The notes under the pieces were generated by a model. It saw only the letters and a list, made by a program, of their open reading frames with translations. It made no database searches and was not told the origin of the DNA. From Synechococcus elongatus PCC 11801 (lineage in GTDB: Bacteria > Cyanobacteriota > Cyanobacteriia > Synechococcales > Synechococcaceae), in assembly GCF_003846445.2 (NCBI RefSeq), contig NZ_CP030139.2, forward strand, positions 186,001-250,000: a DNA stretch of 64,000 bases. The letters run 5' to 3'. The position numbers and the translations under genes were made by a program. This document shows, one piece after another, positions 29,400-38,436 of the stretch (its first letter is position 1; every line of letters begins with the position of its first letter).

Positions 29400-29459
29400 G
29401 GGAGCGATCGCCGGTAATACAGTCCCGCTGAAGAAGGACGGCAGGGAGTCTGAGTCGTT

Positions 29460-30116
29460 CTAGCGTAAGGCTTGCCAAGCATTGACAGCAACAACACCGC
29501 AGTAGGCTGTGCAGAGAATAATCACAGTCCAGAACCAAGCCTCTTGGGTTTGTCCGGCTTCTACAGCAAAGTAGATGGCCATGGGCATGGTTTGTGTTTG
29601 GCCAGGAATATTGCCTGCCACCATCAATGTGGCGCCAAACTCCCCAAGTGCCCGCGCAAATGACAGGACTGTGCCTGCCAAAATTCCGGGCATGGCAGCT
29701 GGCAGTGCAATACAAAAAAAGACTTCCATTTCAGAAGCGCCATCGAGTCGGGCTGCATCCAAAAGCAGTCCGTCAATTTGCTCAAAGGCACCGAGTGCAG
29801 AGCGATACATCAGTGGAAAGGCAACAATACTGGCGGCGATCGCAGCACCAACGGGTGTAAAAACAATTTGCAAGTCATATTGCGCTAGAAGCTGTCCGAT
29901 CGCGCTGTTCTTCCCCAAAAGCATCAAGAGGATAAAACCGACGACTGTCGGCGGCATAATCAACGGCGCAATTAGACAGCTTTCAATGAGCGATCGCGCC
30001 TTGCCGCGATAGTGACTCATCTGGTAGGCAGCCACGGTACCCAACCCCAGCACCACCAGGGTCGCTGAGAGCGAAATATTGAGCGAAACCCAGATCGGCG
30101 AGCCAAGATCAAACAT
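29460..30116 (-). CDS. modB: Molybdate ABC transporter permease ModB
   Basis: 218 residues, five to six membrane helices, with EAA loop LLDAARLDGASEMEVFFCIALPAAMPG and the following ARALGEFGATLMVAGNIPG, diagnostic of ModB. It imports molybdate together with ModA, from which it is separated by only 5 bp. No ModC ATPase gene follows; sdhB is next. The length fits a pure permease, not a ModB-ModC fusion. Confidence 0.92.
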   Translation of the reverse strand: MFDLGSPIWVSLNISLSATLVVLGLGTVAAYQMSHYRGKARSLIESCLIAPLIMPPTVVGFILLMLLGKNSAIGQLLAQYDLQIVFTPVGAAIAASIVAFPLMYRSALGAFEQIDGLLLDAARLDGASEMEVFFCIALPAAMPGILAGTVLSFARALGEFGATLMVAGNIPGQTQTMPMAIYFAVEAGQTQEAWFWTVIILCTAYCGVVAVNAWQALR

Positions 30117-30121
30117 CGGCG

Positions 30122-30934
30122 TTAGGCTGCTGGCCGACCAAAACCATAGCGTTGAAAGATGGTTTGGGCTGGCTCACGCTTGAGAAATTCCAGATATTGC
30201 TGAGCCTGAGGTAGCGATCGGCTCGAGCGGACAATGGCTATCGGATAAACAATTGGGGAGTGCAGCGAGCGATCGGCAACACCCACAACCGCAACCTTGC
30301 TCGACGCTTGAGCATCCGTCCAATAGACAATGCCAGCATCGACATTACCCGTTTCCACCGCCGTCAAGACGGCTTTCACATTATTGCTAAGCACGAACTT
30401 GGGTCGTACCTGATCTAGAATCCCAAGATTTTGCAGCACTTCGAGGGCATAGTGACCCGCTGGAACGCTTCGCGGTTCGCCAATGGCCAGTCGTTTGATC
30501 TGGGGTTGGACTAAATCTTGAAAGCGAGCCACAGATGAAAGTGCTGTCTTCGGGACAACCAGCACCAGTTGGTTGGTCAGTAGATTCGATCGCGTGTCCG
30601 TCAGAATTAACCCTTGATCTTGAAGCGCCTGCATTTGCTTTTCTGCAGCGGCAATCAAAATATCAATCGGTGCCCCCTGCTCGATTTGCCGTTGTAAAAC
30701 GCCAGAAGCCGCAAACGTATAGCGAATGGAGACATTGGCCAGGTCGGGAGAGTCGAGCGCCGCGATCGCCTGCAGTGGATTTTGCAAACTCGCCGCCGCC
30801 GCCACCAGCAGGGATGAGGAGGGCTGGGAAGAAGACTGAGGGGTCAGCCGTGGCCCCATCAGCTGCAATCCCAAGATGACAGCGATCGCACTCAGCCCTA
30901 TCAGCAGCCCATAGTGCCACTGCCTCCTGCTCAT
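30122..30934 (-). CDS. modA: Molybdate-binding periplasmic protein ModA
   Basis: 270 residues. An N-terminal membrane segment/signal (YGLLIGLSAIAVILGLQL), then the ModA fold: VAAAASLQNPLQAIA, FAASGVLQRQIEQGAPIDILIAA, LAIGEPRSVPAGHYA and VETGNVDAGIVYWTDA. These Ser and Tyr regions line the oxyanion site. Supplies molybdate for nitrate reductase and other molybdoenzymes. Operon with modB. Confidence 0.93.
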   Translation of the reverse strand: MSRRQWHYGLLIGLSAIAVILGLQLMGPRLTPQSSSQPSSSLLVAAAASLQNPLQAIAALDSPDLANVSIRYTFAASGVLQRQIEQGAPIDILIAAAEKQMQALQDQGLILTDTRSNLLTNQLVLVVPKTALSSVARFQDLVQPQIKRLAIGEPRSVPAGHYALEVLQNLGILDQVRPKFVLSNNVKAVLTAVETGNVDAGIVYWTDAQASSKVAVVGVADRSLHSPIVYPIAIVRSSRSLPQAQQYLEFLKREPAQTIFQRYGFGRPAA

Positions 30935-30969
30935 CTGCCGTAAAGACTCACTGAATCAGGCATCGTCGT

Positions 30970-31989
30970 TTAGATAATCAGCGCTTGGCGATGCACCTCG
31001 ACCTGCTGCCGAAGATCCGCGATCGCCTCTGGACGAATCGGGTCAGTCTGCCAAGCTTGGAGCCAGGCTGCCGCGATCGCCTCAGCCGAGTCCGGAATAT
31101 CCGGCAAATCCCAGCCCGGTTGCTCCAGCGCATCCAAGAAACGGCGCACTTTGGGGTCATAGCTGAGGCCAAAACAGCGATTCCCCGCCGCTGCTGCCAT
31201 CACGAGCCCGTGGAAGCGCATCGCGATCGTCAATCGGACGGACTGGAAATAACTCAAGAGCTGACGCGGGTGCTGCCAATCCACCACCTGCGCTTGGGGA
31301 ATGACGCTTGCCCAAGCTTCTGCGAGGGGTCGATCTTGCTGATGGTGAAAGGGAATCAGCAGCACAGGTGCTTGGGTTTGTGCTTGCAGCGCAATCAAGG
31401 CTGTTTTCAGGCGATCGCTGCGTTCAGGCGTCAAATCTGCATGGGGGCGTAGACAAACCGCGATCGCTTCTTGGCTGGATAACGGTTGATCCAGCGGCAG
31501 AGGGTCCAAAGCCCAGACGGGATCAGGGGCGATCGCAGCGGCAATCCCCCAGTCTTCTAGCAAGGCTGCCGAGCCGCGATCGCGCACCGTGATGCGATCG
31601 CAATGCTGGAAGGTTTTCCGCGCGAGCCAGCGGGTACGTTTGCGCTGCAACGGCCCAATTCCCTGGGCCCAAGCGATCGTCTTCAGCCCCATTTGTTGGG
31701 CCAGCCCCATCAGCCCGCAGTAATAGAGCGGACTCGTCCAGCTCGTGACATCTTGAATCAAGCTACCGCCCCCAAAGATAAAGACATCACTGCGCCGCAG
31801 GGCTTGCCACACCGCCATTCCAGAGCGGCGATCGCAGGCTTCGACGCCGTAGCAAGCTTGGGTTGCAGCAGGATTCCCCGAGAGCACCAACGGTTCTAGG
31901 GTCGGCGGCAAGAGTTGCAGGAGCGCCGCTAGCAGCGCTTCATCGCCGCCGTTTCCCTCTCCGTAGTAGCCACAGAGCAACGCCCGCAT
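30970..31989 (-). CDS. csaB: Polysaccharide pyruvyl transferase CsaB
   Basis: 339 residues. N-terminal GYYGEGNGGDEALL, FGGGSLIQDVTSW and WAQGIGPLQR motifs, and C-terminal RFHGLVMAAAAGNRCFGLSYDPKVRRFLDAL, are typical of CsaB. The family transfers pyruvate onto cell-wall polysaccharide; in cyanobacteria this is thought to help anchor SLH-domain outer-membrane proteins. It is 35 bp upstream of modA on the same strand but unrelated in role. Confidence 0.88.
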   Translation of the reverse strand: MRALLCGYYGEGNGGDEALLAALLQLLPPTLEPLVLSGNPAATQACYGVEACDRRSGMAVWQALRRSDVFIFGGGSLIQDVTSWTSPLYYCGLMGLAQQMGLKTIAWAQGIGPLQRKRTRWLARKTFQHCDRITVRDRGSAALLEDWGIAAAIAPDPVWALDPLPLDQPLSSQEAIAVCLRPHADLTPERSDRLKTALIALQAQTQAPVLLIPFHHQQDRPLAEAWASVIPQAQVVDWQHPRQLLSYFQSVRLTIAMRFHGLVMAAAAGNRCFGLSYDPKVRRFLDALEQPGWDLPDIPDSAEAIAAAWLQAWQTDPIRPEAIADLRQQVEVHRQALII

Positions 31990-32045
31990 GCTGTCCTCGC
32001 CCTTTTTGCCCTCCTACAATACTGGAGAGCCTTTCCTGCTGGTTC

Positions 32046-32372
32046 ATGCACGCTCTATCCCTTCCCACCTGGGTCATCCACATTTCCAGTGTCTTGGAAT
32101 GGGTGCTGGCCATTTTCTACCTCTGGCGGCTGGGAGAACAGGGCGATCGCCGTTGGTTTGGCCTAGCTGCCGCCATGCTCCCGGCCCTAATCAGCGCTCT
32201 CTGCGCCTGTACTTGGCACTACTTTGACAATGCACCCAAGCTGGAGTGGCTGGTCACCCTCCAGGCTGCTACGACACTCTTGGGCAACTGCACGCTGATG
32301 CTGGCCGCCTATTGGCTCTGGCGACCGACTGCATCGGTTACCCCATCAGCAGCGCCAACCAAGCAGCGCTAG
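32046..32372 (+). CDS. Ycf49-like membrane protein (DUF2499)
   Basis: 108 residues from the ATG at 32046 (MHALSLPTWVIHISSVLEW). The upstream extension of this frame runs over csaB and is not used. Three hydrophobic segments: VLEWVLAIFYLW, ALISALCACTWHYF and LLGNCTLMLAAYWLW. WVIHxSSVxEW and CACTWHYFDN are conserved in Ycf49/DUF2499 proteins of cyanobacteria and algal plastids. Function unknown. Confidence 0.8.
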   Translation: MHALSLPTWVIHISSVLEWVLAIFYLWRLGEQGDRRWFGLAAAMLPALISALCACTWHYFDNAPKLEWLVTLQAATTLLGNCTLMLAAYWLWRPTASVTPSAAPTKQR

Positions 32373-32456
32373 GACGAGTCTCGGCCGCAAGCGTGGCAAC
32401 GTCAGGAGATTCCTTCGATGGCTGCTGAGCAGCATGACTGACCTCACGCCCTTGCC

Positions 32457-33473
32457 TCAGCTAGGTTCTTCGAGCAGGGCTTGCACAGCCTGACGAATGA
32501 AGGCTTCATCCTCAGGATTTTGGCTAGGGTTGCCAGCCCGATGTCCCCAGATCGAGGGAATGGGGTGGTAGCGGGCGTAGGGAATCAATCGCGCTTCGGC
32601 CTCGCAATCCTCGGGGGTGAAATAGAGATCCGTGGTAGAGGGCATCACCAGCGTCCGAGCAGTAATACAGCCCAGCGCCTTCGCTAAATCCCCCCCAAAA
32701 GCGGGGCGATCGCTGACATCACAGCGGATCCAAGTGTCAATCATCGCCAGTAAATCATGGGGATCCCGCTGGCGGTAGTTCGCTTCCCAGCCCCGTTCCA
32801 GATAGTCCTCCAGCGAGGTGTAGCCCTGCTGCCGGTAGATGCCAGCGCGATAAAAAGCTTGGGAGGCAGCCCAACTGGCATAAATTCGAGCAAAGGCTTT
32901 GTAGCCGCGATCGGGGACTGACTGAAAACGTTGGCCGTCCCAAGCCGGATCTGCGGTCAAGGCTGCCCGCAAGCTTTCTAGAAAGAGACGATTGTGCTCG
33001 GTGGTTTTGGCGGTGCCACAGAGGGCAGCAACCCGCTGCACCCGATCGGGATAGGCGATCGCCCAGTGATAGGCCTGCTGTGCCCCCATCGACCAGCCGT
33101 AGATCAAGGCGAGCTGTTCAATGCCCAGGACTTGGCTGAGCAACGCTTGCTGGGCGCGGACGTTATCCCAATGACTGAACCAAAAGCCCTGTTCGATCAG
33201 TCCGCAAGCGAGATCGTTACTGGGGGAACTTGAGAGCCCGTTGCCAAACTGGTTGACGATCACGATGAACCAGTGATCGGGATCGAGGATGCGATCGCGC
33301 CCAATCAGCCAGTCGATTGTTGAATGCTGTGCCCCATAGGAGGTGGGGTAGAGAATCGCGTTGCTGCGATCGCGGTTGAGCTGACCATAGGTCGCGTAGA
33401 CGAGCCGTGCCTCGGGCAGAACCGCGCCACAGTCCAATTCAAATTGAGGCAGCGTCCAATGGCCGACTGTCAT
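32457..33473 (-). CDS. MetX-like alpha/beta hydrolase (homoserine O-acetyltransferase family)
   Basis: 338 residues from the ATG at 33473. Nucleophile elbow YGWSMGAQQAYHWA; YPTSYGAQHSTIDWLIG oxyanion region; C-terminal catalytic Asp/His region with STTDLYFTPEDCE and SIWGHRAGNPSQN. It resembles homoserine O-acetyltransferases but also uncharacterised hydrolases of that fold. It overlaps the upstream desaturase gene by 4 bp, so it is translationally coupled to it. The substrate is not certain. Confidence 0.75.
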   Translation of the reverse strand: MTVGHWTLPQFELDCGAVLPEARLVYATYGQLNRDRSNAILYPTSYGAQHSTIDWLIGRDRILDPDHWFIVIVNQFGNGLSSSPSNDLACGLIEQGFWFSHWDNVRAQQALLSQVLGIEQLALIYGWSMGAQQAYHWAIAYPDRVQRVAALCGTAKTTEHNRLFLESLRAALTADPAWDGQRFQSVPDRGYKAFARIYASWAASQAFYRAGIYRQQGYTSLEDYLERGWEANYRQRDPHDLLAMIDTWIRCDVSDRPAFGGDLAKALGCITARTLVMPSTTDLYFTPEDCEAEARLIPYARYHPIPSIWGHRAGNPSQNPEDEAFIRQAVQALLEEPS

Positions 33474-34372
33474 GCCTGCCCAAAGCGAGCAACCAATGCA
33501 CGGTTGACGGCAAGGTAACCGCGATCGAGATGTGCCCAGTGTGAAGCCAGTTTCCCATGGGCCACAGGTAGAGCATGGAAGGGAATCGAGGCACAGAAAT
33601 GGTGCTCGGCGTGGAAGGGCATGTTCCACATCAGCCAGCGCAGCGGCGCCCAAGTGAGGGTGGTGCGAGTGTTGGTCAGTGAGTTGTCATCCTCGCTGCA
33701 GCCGGAGTGCTCTGCCAGCAGAATGGCGCGCAGAATAGGTTGCCCTACCGCCAGCGGCAGCAGCCAAACTGTCAGGAAGAGCGGCTGCTTTAGCCCGATC
33801 GAGAGAGCAATCAAGGCTCCGTAGACTGCGAGTTGCCCCCAGAGCGATCGCTGTACTTCTGCCCGGGCTTCAGTTGGAATGTAGGGATAGTCTGCGAATT
33901 GGCCCGTTGCCACTCGAAAGTGGGTGCGAAGTTTGCCCAGCCACCAAGGCAGCCCACTGAGTTCCAGGAGATACTGCGGCCAGGTTTGTGGTTTAGGGTC
34001 ATCCAGCTCTGGATCTTTACCCGGAATTTGGGTGAAGCGGTGGTGCCACTTGTGATAGCGCCGGTAGAAGCTGCTGTTGTAGAAGGACAGCAGTCCTGCG
34101 ATCCAAGCGATGGCATCGTTGGTGTGATTGCTGGCAAAGGCTGTGCGGTGGACGCATTCATGCACTGCCGCGAACATTGCTGCTAGTCCAAAGCCGTAGA
34201 TCACCAATGCCGGCAGGCGAACGGCCCAGCCACCCCAACCACTCAGCCAGAGTCCGCCACTGACGGCTAACAATGCAATGTGCCCGAGGAATTGCATCCA
34301 GCCCTTGGCATCCGATCGCTGGTTGAGAACAGCGAGTTCCTGAGGGGTCAATAGCTTCGGCACAGTAGTCAT
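33470..34372 (-). CDS. membrane fatty-acid-desaturase-superfamily protein
   Basis: 300 residues from the ATG at 34372. The di-iron histidine boxes are complete: HECVH, HKWHH and HAEHH, between four likely membrane helices. This is the integral-membrane desaturase/hydroxylase superfamily. It lacks the carotene hydroxylase (CrtR) box spacing I know, so fatty acid, carotenoid or other lipid substrates are all open. The stop codon overlaps the start of the MetX-like gene. Confidence 0.82.
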   Translation of the reverse strand: MTTVPKLLTPQELAVLNQRSDAKGWMQFLGHIALLAVSGGLWLSGWGGWAVRLPALVIYGFGLAAMFAAVHECVHRTAFASNHTNDAIAWIAGLLSFYNSSFYRRYHKWHHRFTQIPGKDPELDDPKPQTWPQYLLELSGLPWWLGKLRTHFRVATGQFADYPYIPTEARAEVQRSLWGQLAVYGALIALSIGLKQPLFLTVWLLPLAVGQPILRAILLAEHSGCSEDDNSLTNTRTTLTWAPLRWLMWNMPFHAEHHFCASIPFHALPVAHGKLASHWAHLDRGYLAVNRALVARFGQA

Positions 34373-34533
34373 GGCGGCAGGAATGACAGAATGCGATCGC
34401 ACAGAATCCCTTTTTAACCAATCTTTTCTCGGTTGATCGGTGCTGTAGCGATCGCTACTTGCCTCTCACTGAGGTGGAGCTGGCTGGTTGCTGCTGTTCA
34501 GTGCAGGGGCTGGCGGCCGAGGACAAGAGGCCC

Positions 34534-35082
34534 TCAGCTGAAGCGGACGGTGGCTCGCGGACGGAAGGGAGTTTGGAGGGCGGTGCAGGCATCAATGAAG
34601 GCGGCCAGGATCGTCACTAGCAAGATGAATTCGCGATCGCGGCTGTTGATCGTGACGCTGTGTTCGTTGAAGACCTGCTCGAGCGGTTGCCAGAGCGGGT
34701 TTTTGCGGGCTTCTTGGTAGGCCTTGGCTAAGCGTTTTTGGTGGCGGGCTTCGCTGAGGCTGGTGTCACCGGCGCTGTGGGCGAAGTCGTTGCGCACGGA
34801 ACGAATGCTGTTGAGCGCTTTTTCGACGGTGGGGTCGAGGAGGCCGAGTCGTGCGGCAAGGGTAATTTTGGCAGCGAAGCTTCCGAGGGAGCGATCGGGG
34901 ATGAAGAGCGTATCTTCCTCGTCGCCAAGGGGCATCATGACGGATTGCAAGAGGCGTTCGAGGGCGAGATCGAGACGGGCTGCTCCGACCAGAACAACGC
35001 CGCGCCCTCGTTCGGCCATCATCTGTAAGACGAGGGCTTGGGCTGCGGCTGCAATTTGGGAGGAGTCGAAGTTTGGGGGCAT
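34534..35082 (-). CDS. MltR-like protein
   Basis: 182 residues, soluble and helical. The stretch VVLVGAARLDLALERLLQS...GSFAAKITLAARLGLLD...LNSIRSVRNDFAHS matches the MltR (mannitol operon repressor) fold. RNxFAH is the hallmark shared with other small helical families that often lie beside restriction systems. It follows hsdR on the same strand after about 230 bp. No sugar operon is near, so a mannitol role is unlikely; a role in defence is possible. Confidence 0.65.
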   Translation of the reverse strand: MPPNFDSSQIAAAAQALVLQMMAERGRGVVLVGAARLDLALERLLQSVMMPLGDEEDTLFIPDRSLGSFAAKITLAARLGLLDPTVEKALNSIRSVRNDFAHSAGDTSLSEARHQKRLAKAYQEARKNPLWQPLEQVFNEHSVTINSRDREFILLVTILAAFIDACTALQTPFRPRATVRFS

Positions 35083-35137
35083 AAGTGCTGCAGGGGATGA
35101 AAGCGAGAAGTTGGTGGAGAGGCGAACAGCCGGGTTT

Positions 35138-35192
35138 GTGGGGGTGATTGCGCACCCCCACGCCCACGCACTGGGGGACTCGACTCCCCCAG
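35138..35192. repeat. two adjacent GC-rich perfect hairpins
   Basis: GTGGGGGTG-N6-CACCCCCAC (35138-35161) and CTGGGGGA-N6-TCCCCCAG (35171-35192), nine bases apart, between hsdR and the MltR-like gene. Neither has a T-run. They could block or stabilise the hsdR transcript, or be a dispersed repeat. Confidence 0.6.
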
Positions 35193-35313
35193 ACCCCCCG
35201 CAACAGGATGGTCGGTGGGATACTACCGGTGGGAGTCAAACATCACAATTAGTCGACTTGCTGAGGCGGAAATATCGTCTGGGTAGCAATATCACTTCCC
35301 TAAGAAAGGAAGG

Positions 35314-38300
35314 CTAGGCGGCCTGCGATCGCAACTCTTCATAGAGGCCGGTGTTGTTGAGCAGGATGTCGCGGATGCCGTTTTGCACCTCCATGGAGTT
35401 GAGGGCTTGGCGGCTCATGCTTTGGTGGGCGTCGAAGGCACTGATGATCGCTTCTTGCAGGGCAGGGAAGAAGTCGGGCGAGATCGCGAATTGTTCTTTG
35501 CTGTTGGCTTTGGCTTGCCGAACCAATGTCGGTGATTCGAGGAGTTTGCTGCGAATTACGGTACCGACGTAGTGAACCTGATCGGCGTCGCTAACGTCGA
35601 CAAAGAGGGCGTTGAGCTTGGTGATCAGTTCGGAGAGCCAGACTTTTTGTTGATCTTGGACGATGCCGCGACCGGGTTGGAAGCCGGGGATGGCGGGAGT
35701 TTCGCCGTCGCTGAGGTTGAGGTTGCGCTGGCCCAGTTTGCGGATTTGGTGGTGGGTGAGGATGACTTTGGAGAGGTCGACGCGGCCGGATTCGCGTTCA
35801 AATTCCAACAGGGGGATGAGCCGCCGGAAGAAGAGGGCGCGTTTTTCGTAGGCGGTGTTGGCGTAGTCGAAAATCTGCGCGAGGAAGGTGTAGAAGCGGA
35901 CGTAGGTGCCGAGGTCACTGCGGAAGAGAGTGAGGGCAGCCAGTTCGTCTTTGGCAGCTTTGAGGGCAGCGGCATCGTTGCTGGCTTCGGCGTCGCGGGC
36001 GGCTTGGCGAGCGTTGCGGTACTGCGTCATCAAGCGATCGGCGACGGGTTCAAGGGCTTTCTGCAGATCGCTTTGTTTGTAGCTGGGGTCGAGCAACGCT
36101 TTGACGACGCGATCGATTTCGTATTCGTCGTAGTGATTTTGGGCGTCAAGCTTGAGTTTGAGGTCGAGGATGATGTTGGGATCGGTGGCTGAGGCTAGGT
36201 TGGCGGTGGTGTAGTAAGTCTTGAAGGCAGCCAAGATTTCAGCAGGGTCATTGGCGAAATCAACGATGTAGGTGGTGTCTTTGCCGGTATGGCAGCGGTT
36301 GAGGCGAGAGAGGGTTTGGACGGCTTGAATCCCCGCTAAGCGGCGATCGACGTACATTCCACAGAGCAAGGGCTGATCGAAGCCGGTTTGGAATTTGTTG
36401 GCGACCAGCAGGATTTGATAGTCATCGCTTTTGAAGGTTTCGCGGATATCGCCTTTGAGCTGGGGGTTGAGGCTGGGACTGCGCTCACTGAGGGCTCCAG
36501 GGCCAGATTCAGGATCGCTGACCTCGCCGCTGAAAGCAACCAAGGTGCCGAGATCGTAGTGTTTGTCGGCAATGTAGCGATCGATCGCCAATTTCCAGCG
36601 CACGGCTTCTTTGCGGGAGCCGACGACGATCATTGCTTTGGCTTTGCCCTCCAGCAGCGGTGCGACGTACTGCCGGAAGTGCTCGACCACAATTTCAACT
36701 TTCTGGGCGATGTTGTGGGGATGCAGCTTGACCCAGCCCATCAGCTTTTTGAGGGCAGTATTACGCTCCACTTCTTGATCGCTGAGGGTTTCGCCCTGTT
36801 GCGCCAGCCGGAAAGCGACTTTGTAGCTGGTGTAGTTCTGGAGAACATCAAGGATGAAGCCTTCCTCGATCGCCTGCCGCATCGAATAGACGTGAAAAGG
36901 CGCAGGCAGATTGTCGGGGCCCGCCGGTCGATTCGGATCAGGGCGAGTCCCAAATAGTTCGAGCGTCTTTGCCTTGGGCGTTGCGGTGAAAGCAACGTAG
37001 GTAATGCCGCTTTCGCGGGCGCGATCGCTCATTTGAGCAGCGAGAACGGCTTCCATATCCACGTCCCCGCCATCTTCGAGATCCGCGGCTTCGCTGGCGG
37101 AGAGAACTTGCTTGAGTTTGCTGGCAACTTCGCCAGTTTGCGAGCTGTGGGCTTCGTCGGCAATGACGGCAAAGCGTTTGCCTTGGGTGGCGGCTAATTC
37201 GCGGACGGCTTGTAGAGCAAAGGGAAAGGTCTGGATGGTGCAGACAACGACTTTTTTATCGCCCTTGAGGGCTTCGGCCAGTTGGGCACTTTTACTGCCG
37301 TCGTCGCGGGTGATGGTGGCGACGACGCCTTTGCGGCGTTCAAAGGCTTCGATCGCTTCCTGGAGTTGGGTATCGATGACGGTGCGATCGCTAACAACGA
37401 TGACGGAATCAAAGACTTTGCGGTTGTCGGCGTCGTGGAGTTCGCTGAAGAAGTGCGCGGTCCAAGCGATCGAGTTGGTTTTGCCGGAGCCTGCCGAATG
37501 CTGAATCAGGTACTTTTGGCCGGGGCCATCACGCAGAACGGCTTGTTGCAGCAGCCGCGTGGCGACGAGTTGGTGATAGCGCGGGAAGAGTAGGCGTTGG
37601 ATTTGCTGCTTCTTGTTGCGTTCGGCAATGCAGTAGCGCCCTAGAATTTCTAGCCAACTGTCCCGCTGCCAGACTTCTTGCCAGAGATAGGCGGTGCGAT
37701 GGCCGTTATCATCACCCTCGGGAACAGGATTGCCGGCACCACAATCGGCAGCGTTGGGATGGCTGCCGCGATTGAAGGGCAGGAACACGGTTTTGAAGCC
37801 TGCCAGTCGCGTGGTCATTTGCACTTCGCGATTGCTGACGGCGAAATGCACGATCGCACCATTGGGAAAGCTGAGGAGCGGTTCTGGCGATCGCCCTGCG
37901 GTTTGGGGATTGCGATCGCTTTTGTATTGATAGATTGCGTCGGCGATGTTCTGGGTGTTGTCGGTTTTGATTTCTGCGGTGGCAACTGGAATGCCGTTGA
38001 GAAACAGGACTAAATCCAAACAGTTCTGGTTGTGGACGGAGTAGCGCACCTGCCGCACTACCCGCAGACGATTGGCTTGGTAGCGAGCCAGAATTTCGGG
38101 ATTGGTGGCAAAGGCGGGTTTGAATTGGGCGAGCCGCAGCGATCCCGATAGCCCCAGCACCTCTAGGCCATTGCGCAGTAGATTCAGCGTCCCCAACAGG
38201 TCGAGCTGCTGGCGTACCCGTTTGAGCAATAGGTCTGCTGCCGCTGCCCCATGTTTTTTCTGGAGCGTCTCCCAAGCTTCGGGCTGAGTTTCCTGAATCC

Positions 38301-38436
38301 AAGCGATTAAGTCGGGCGGATAGAGTGCCAAAGCGCGATCGTAGTGGGCGGCATCGCCCGCTTCATAGAGCCAACCCTGCTGCGCGAGGTCTTCGCAAAT
38401 TTCCGCCTCAAACGCACTTTCGAGGTAGACGCTCAT
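35314..38436 (-). CDS. hsdR: Type I restriction enzyme, restriction/translocase subunit HsdR
   Basis: 1040 residues. N-terminal nuclease domain (about 100-185) with NGIPVATAEIKTDN, the D/ExK active site of the PD-(D/E)xK type. SF2 helicase/translocase motifs follow: QHSAGSGKTNSIAW (Walker A), VIADEAHSSQ (DEAH), TYVAFTATPKAKT (motif III region) and QTLSRLNR (motif VI). It works with HsdM and HsdS to cut unmodified foreign DNA. The start overlaps the hsdS stop by 4 bp. Confidence 0.95.
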   Translation of the reverse strand: MSVYLESAFEAEICEDLAQQGWLYEAGDAAHYDRALALYPPDLIAWIQETQPEAWETLQKKHGAAAADLLLKRVRQQLDLLGTLNLLRNGLEVLGLSGSLRLAQFKPAFATNPEILARYQANRLRVVRQVRYSVHNQNCLDLVLFLNGIPVATAEIKTDNTQNIADAIYQYKSDRNPQTAGRSPEPLLSFPNGAIVHFAVSNREVQMTTRLAGFKTVFLPFNRGSHPNAADCGAGNPVPEGDDNGHRTAYLWQEVWQRDSWLEILGRYCIAERNKKQQIQRLLFPRYHQLVATRLLQQAVLRDGPGQKYLIQHSAGSGKTNSIAWTAHFFSELHDADNRKVFDSVIVVSDRTVIDTQLQEAIEAFERRKGVVATITRDDGSKSAQLAEALKGDKKVVVCTIQTFPFALQAVRELAATQGKRFAVIADEAHSSQTGEVASKLKQVLSASEAADLEDGGDVDMEAVLAAQMSDRARESGITYVAFTATPKAKTLELFGTRPDPNRPAGPDNLPAPFHVYSMRQAIEEGFILDVLQNYTSYKVAFRLAQQGETLSDQEVERNTALKKLMGWVKLHPHNIAQKVEIVVEHFRQYVAPLLEGKAKAMIVVGSRKEAVRWKLAIDRYIADKHYDLGTLVAFSGEVSDPESGPGALSERSPSLNPQLKGDIRETFKSDDYQILLVANKFQTGFDQPLLCGMYVDRRLAGIQAVQTLSRLNRCHTGKDTTYIVDFANDPAEILAAFKTYYTTANLASATDPNIILDLKLKLDAQNHYDEYEIDRVVKALLDPSYKQSDLQKALEPVADRLMTQYRNARQAARDAEASNDAAALKAAKDELAALTLFRSDLGTYVRFYTFLAQIFDYANTAYEKRALFFRRLIPLLEFERESGRVDLSKVILTHHQIRKLGQRNLNLSDGETPAIPGFQPGRGIVQDQQKVWLSELITKLNALFVDVSDADQVHYVGTVIRSKLLESPTLVRQAKANSKEQFAISPDFFPALQEAIISAFDAHQSMSRQALNSMEVQNGIRDILLNNTGLYEELRSQAA

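Noticed and set aside
37282-37593. long + strand frames opposite hsdR
   Set aside because: Antisense shadows of a GC-rich coding gene; hsdR motifs are unambiguous.
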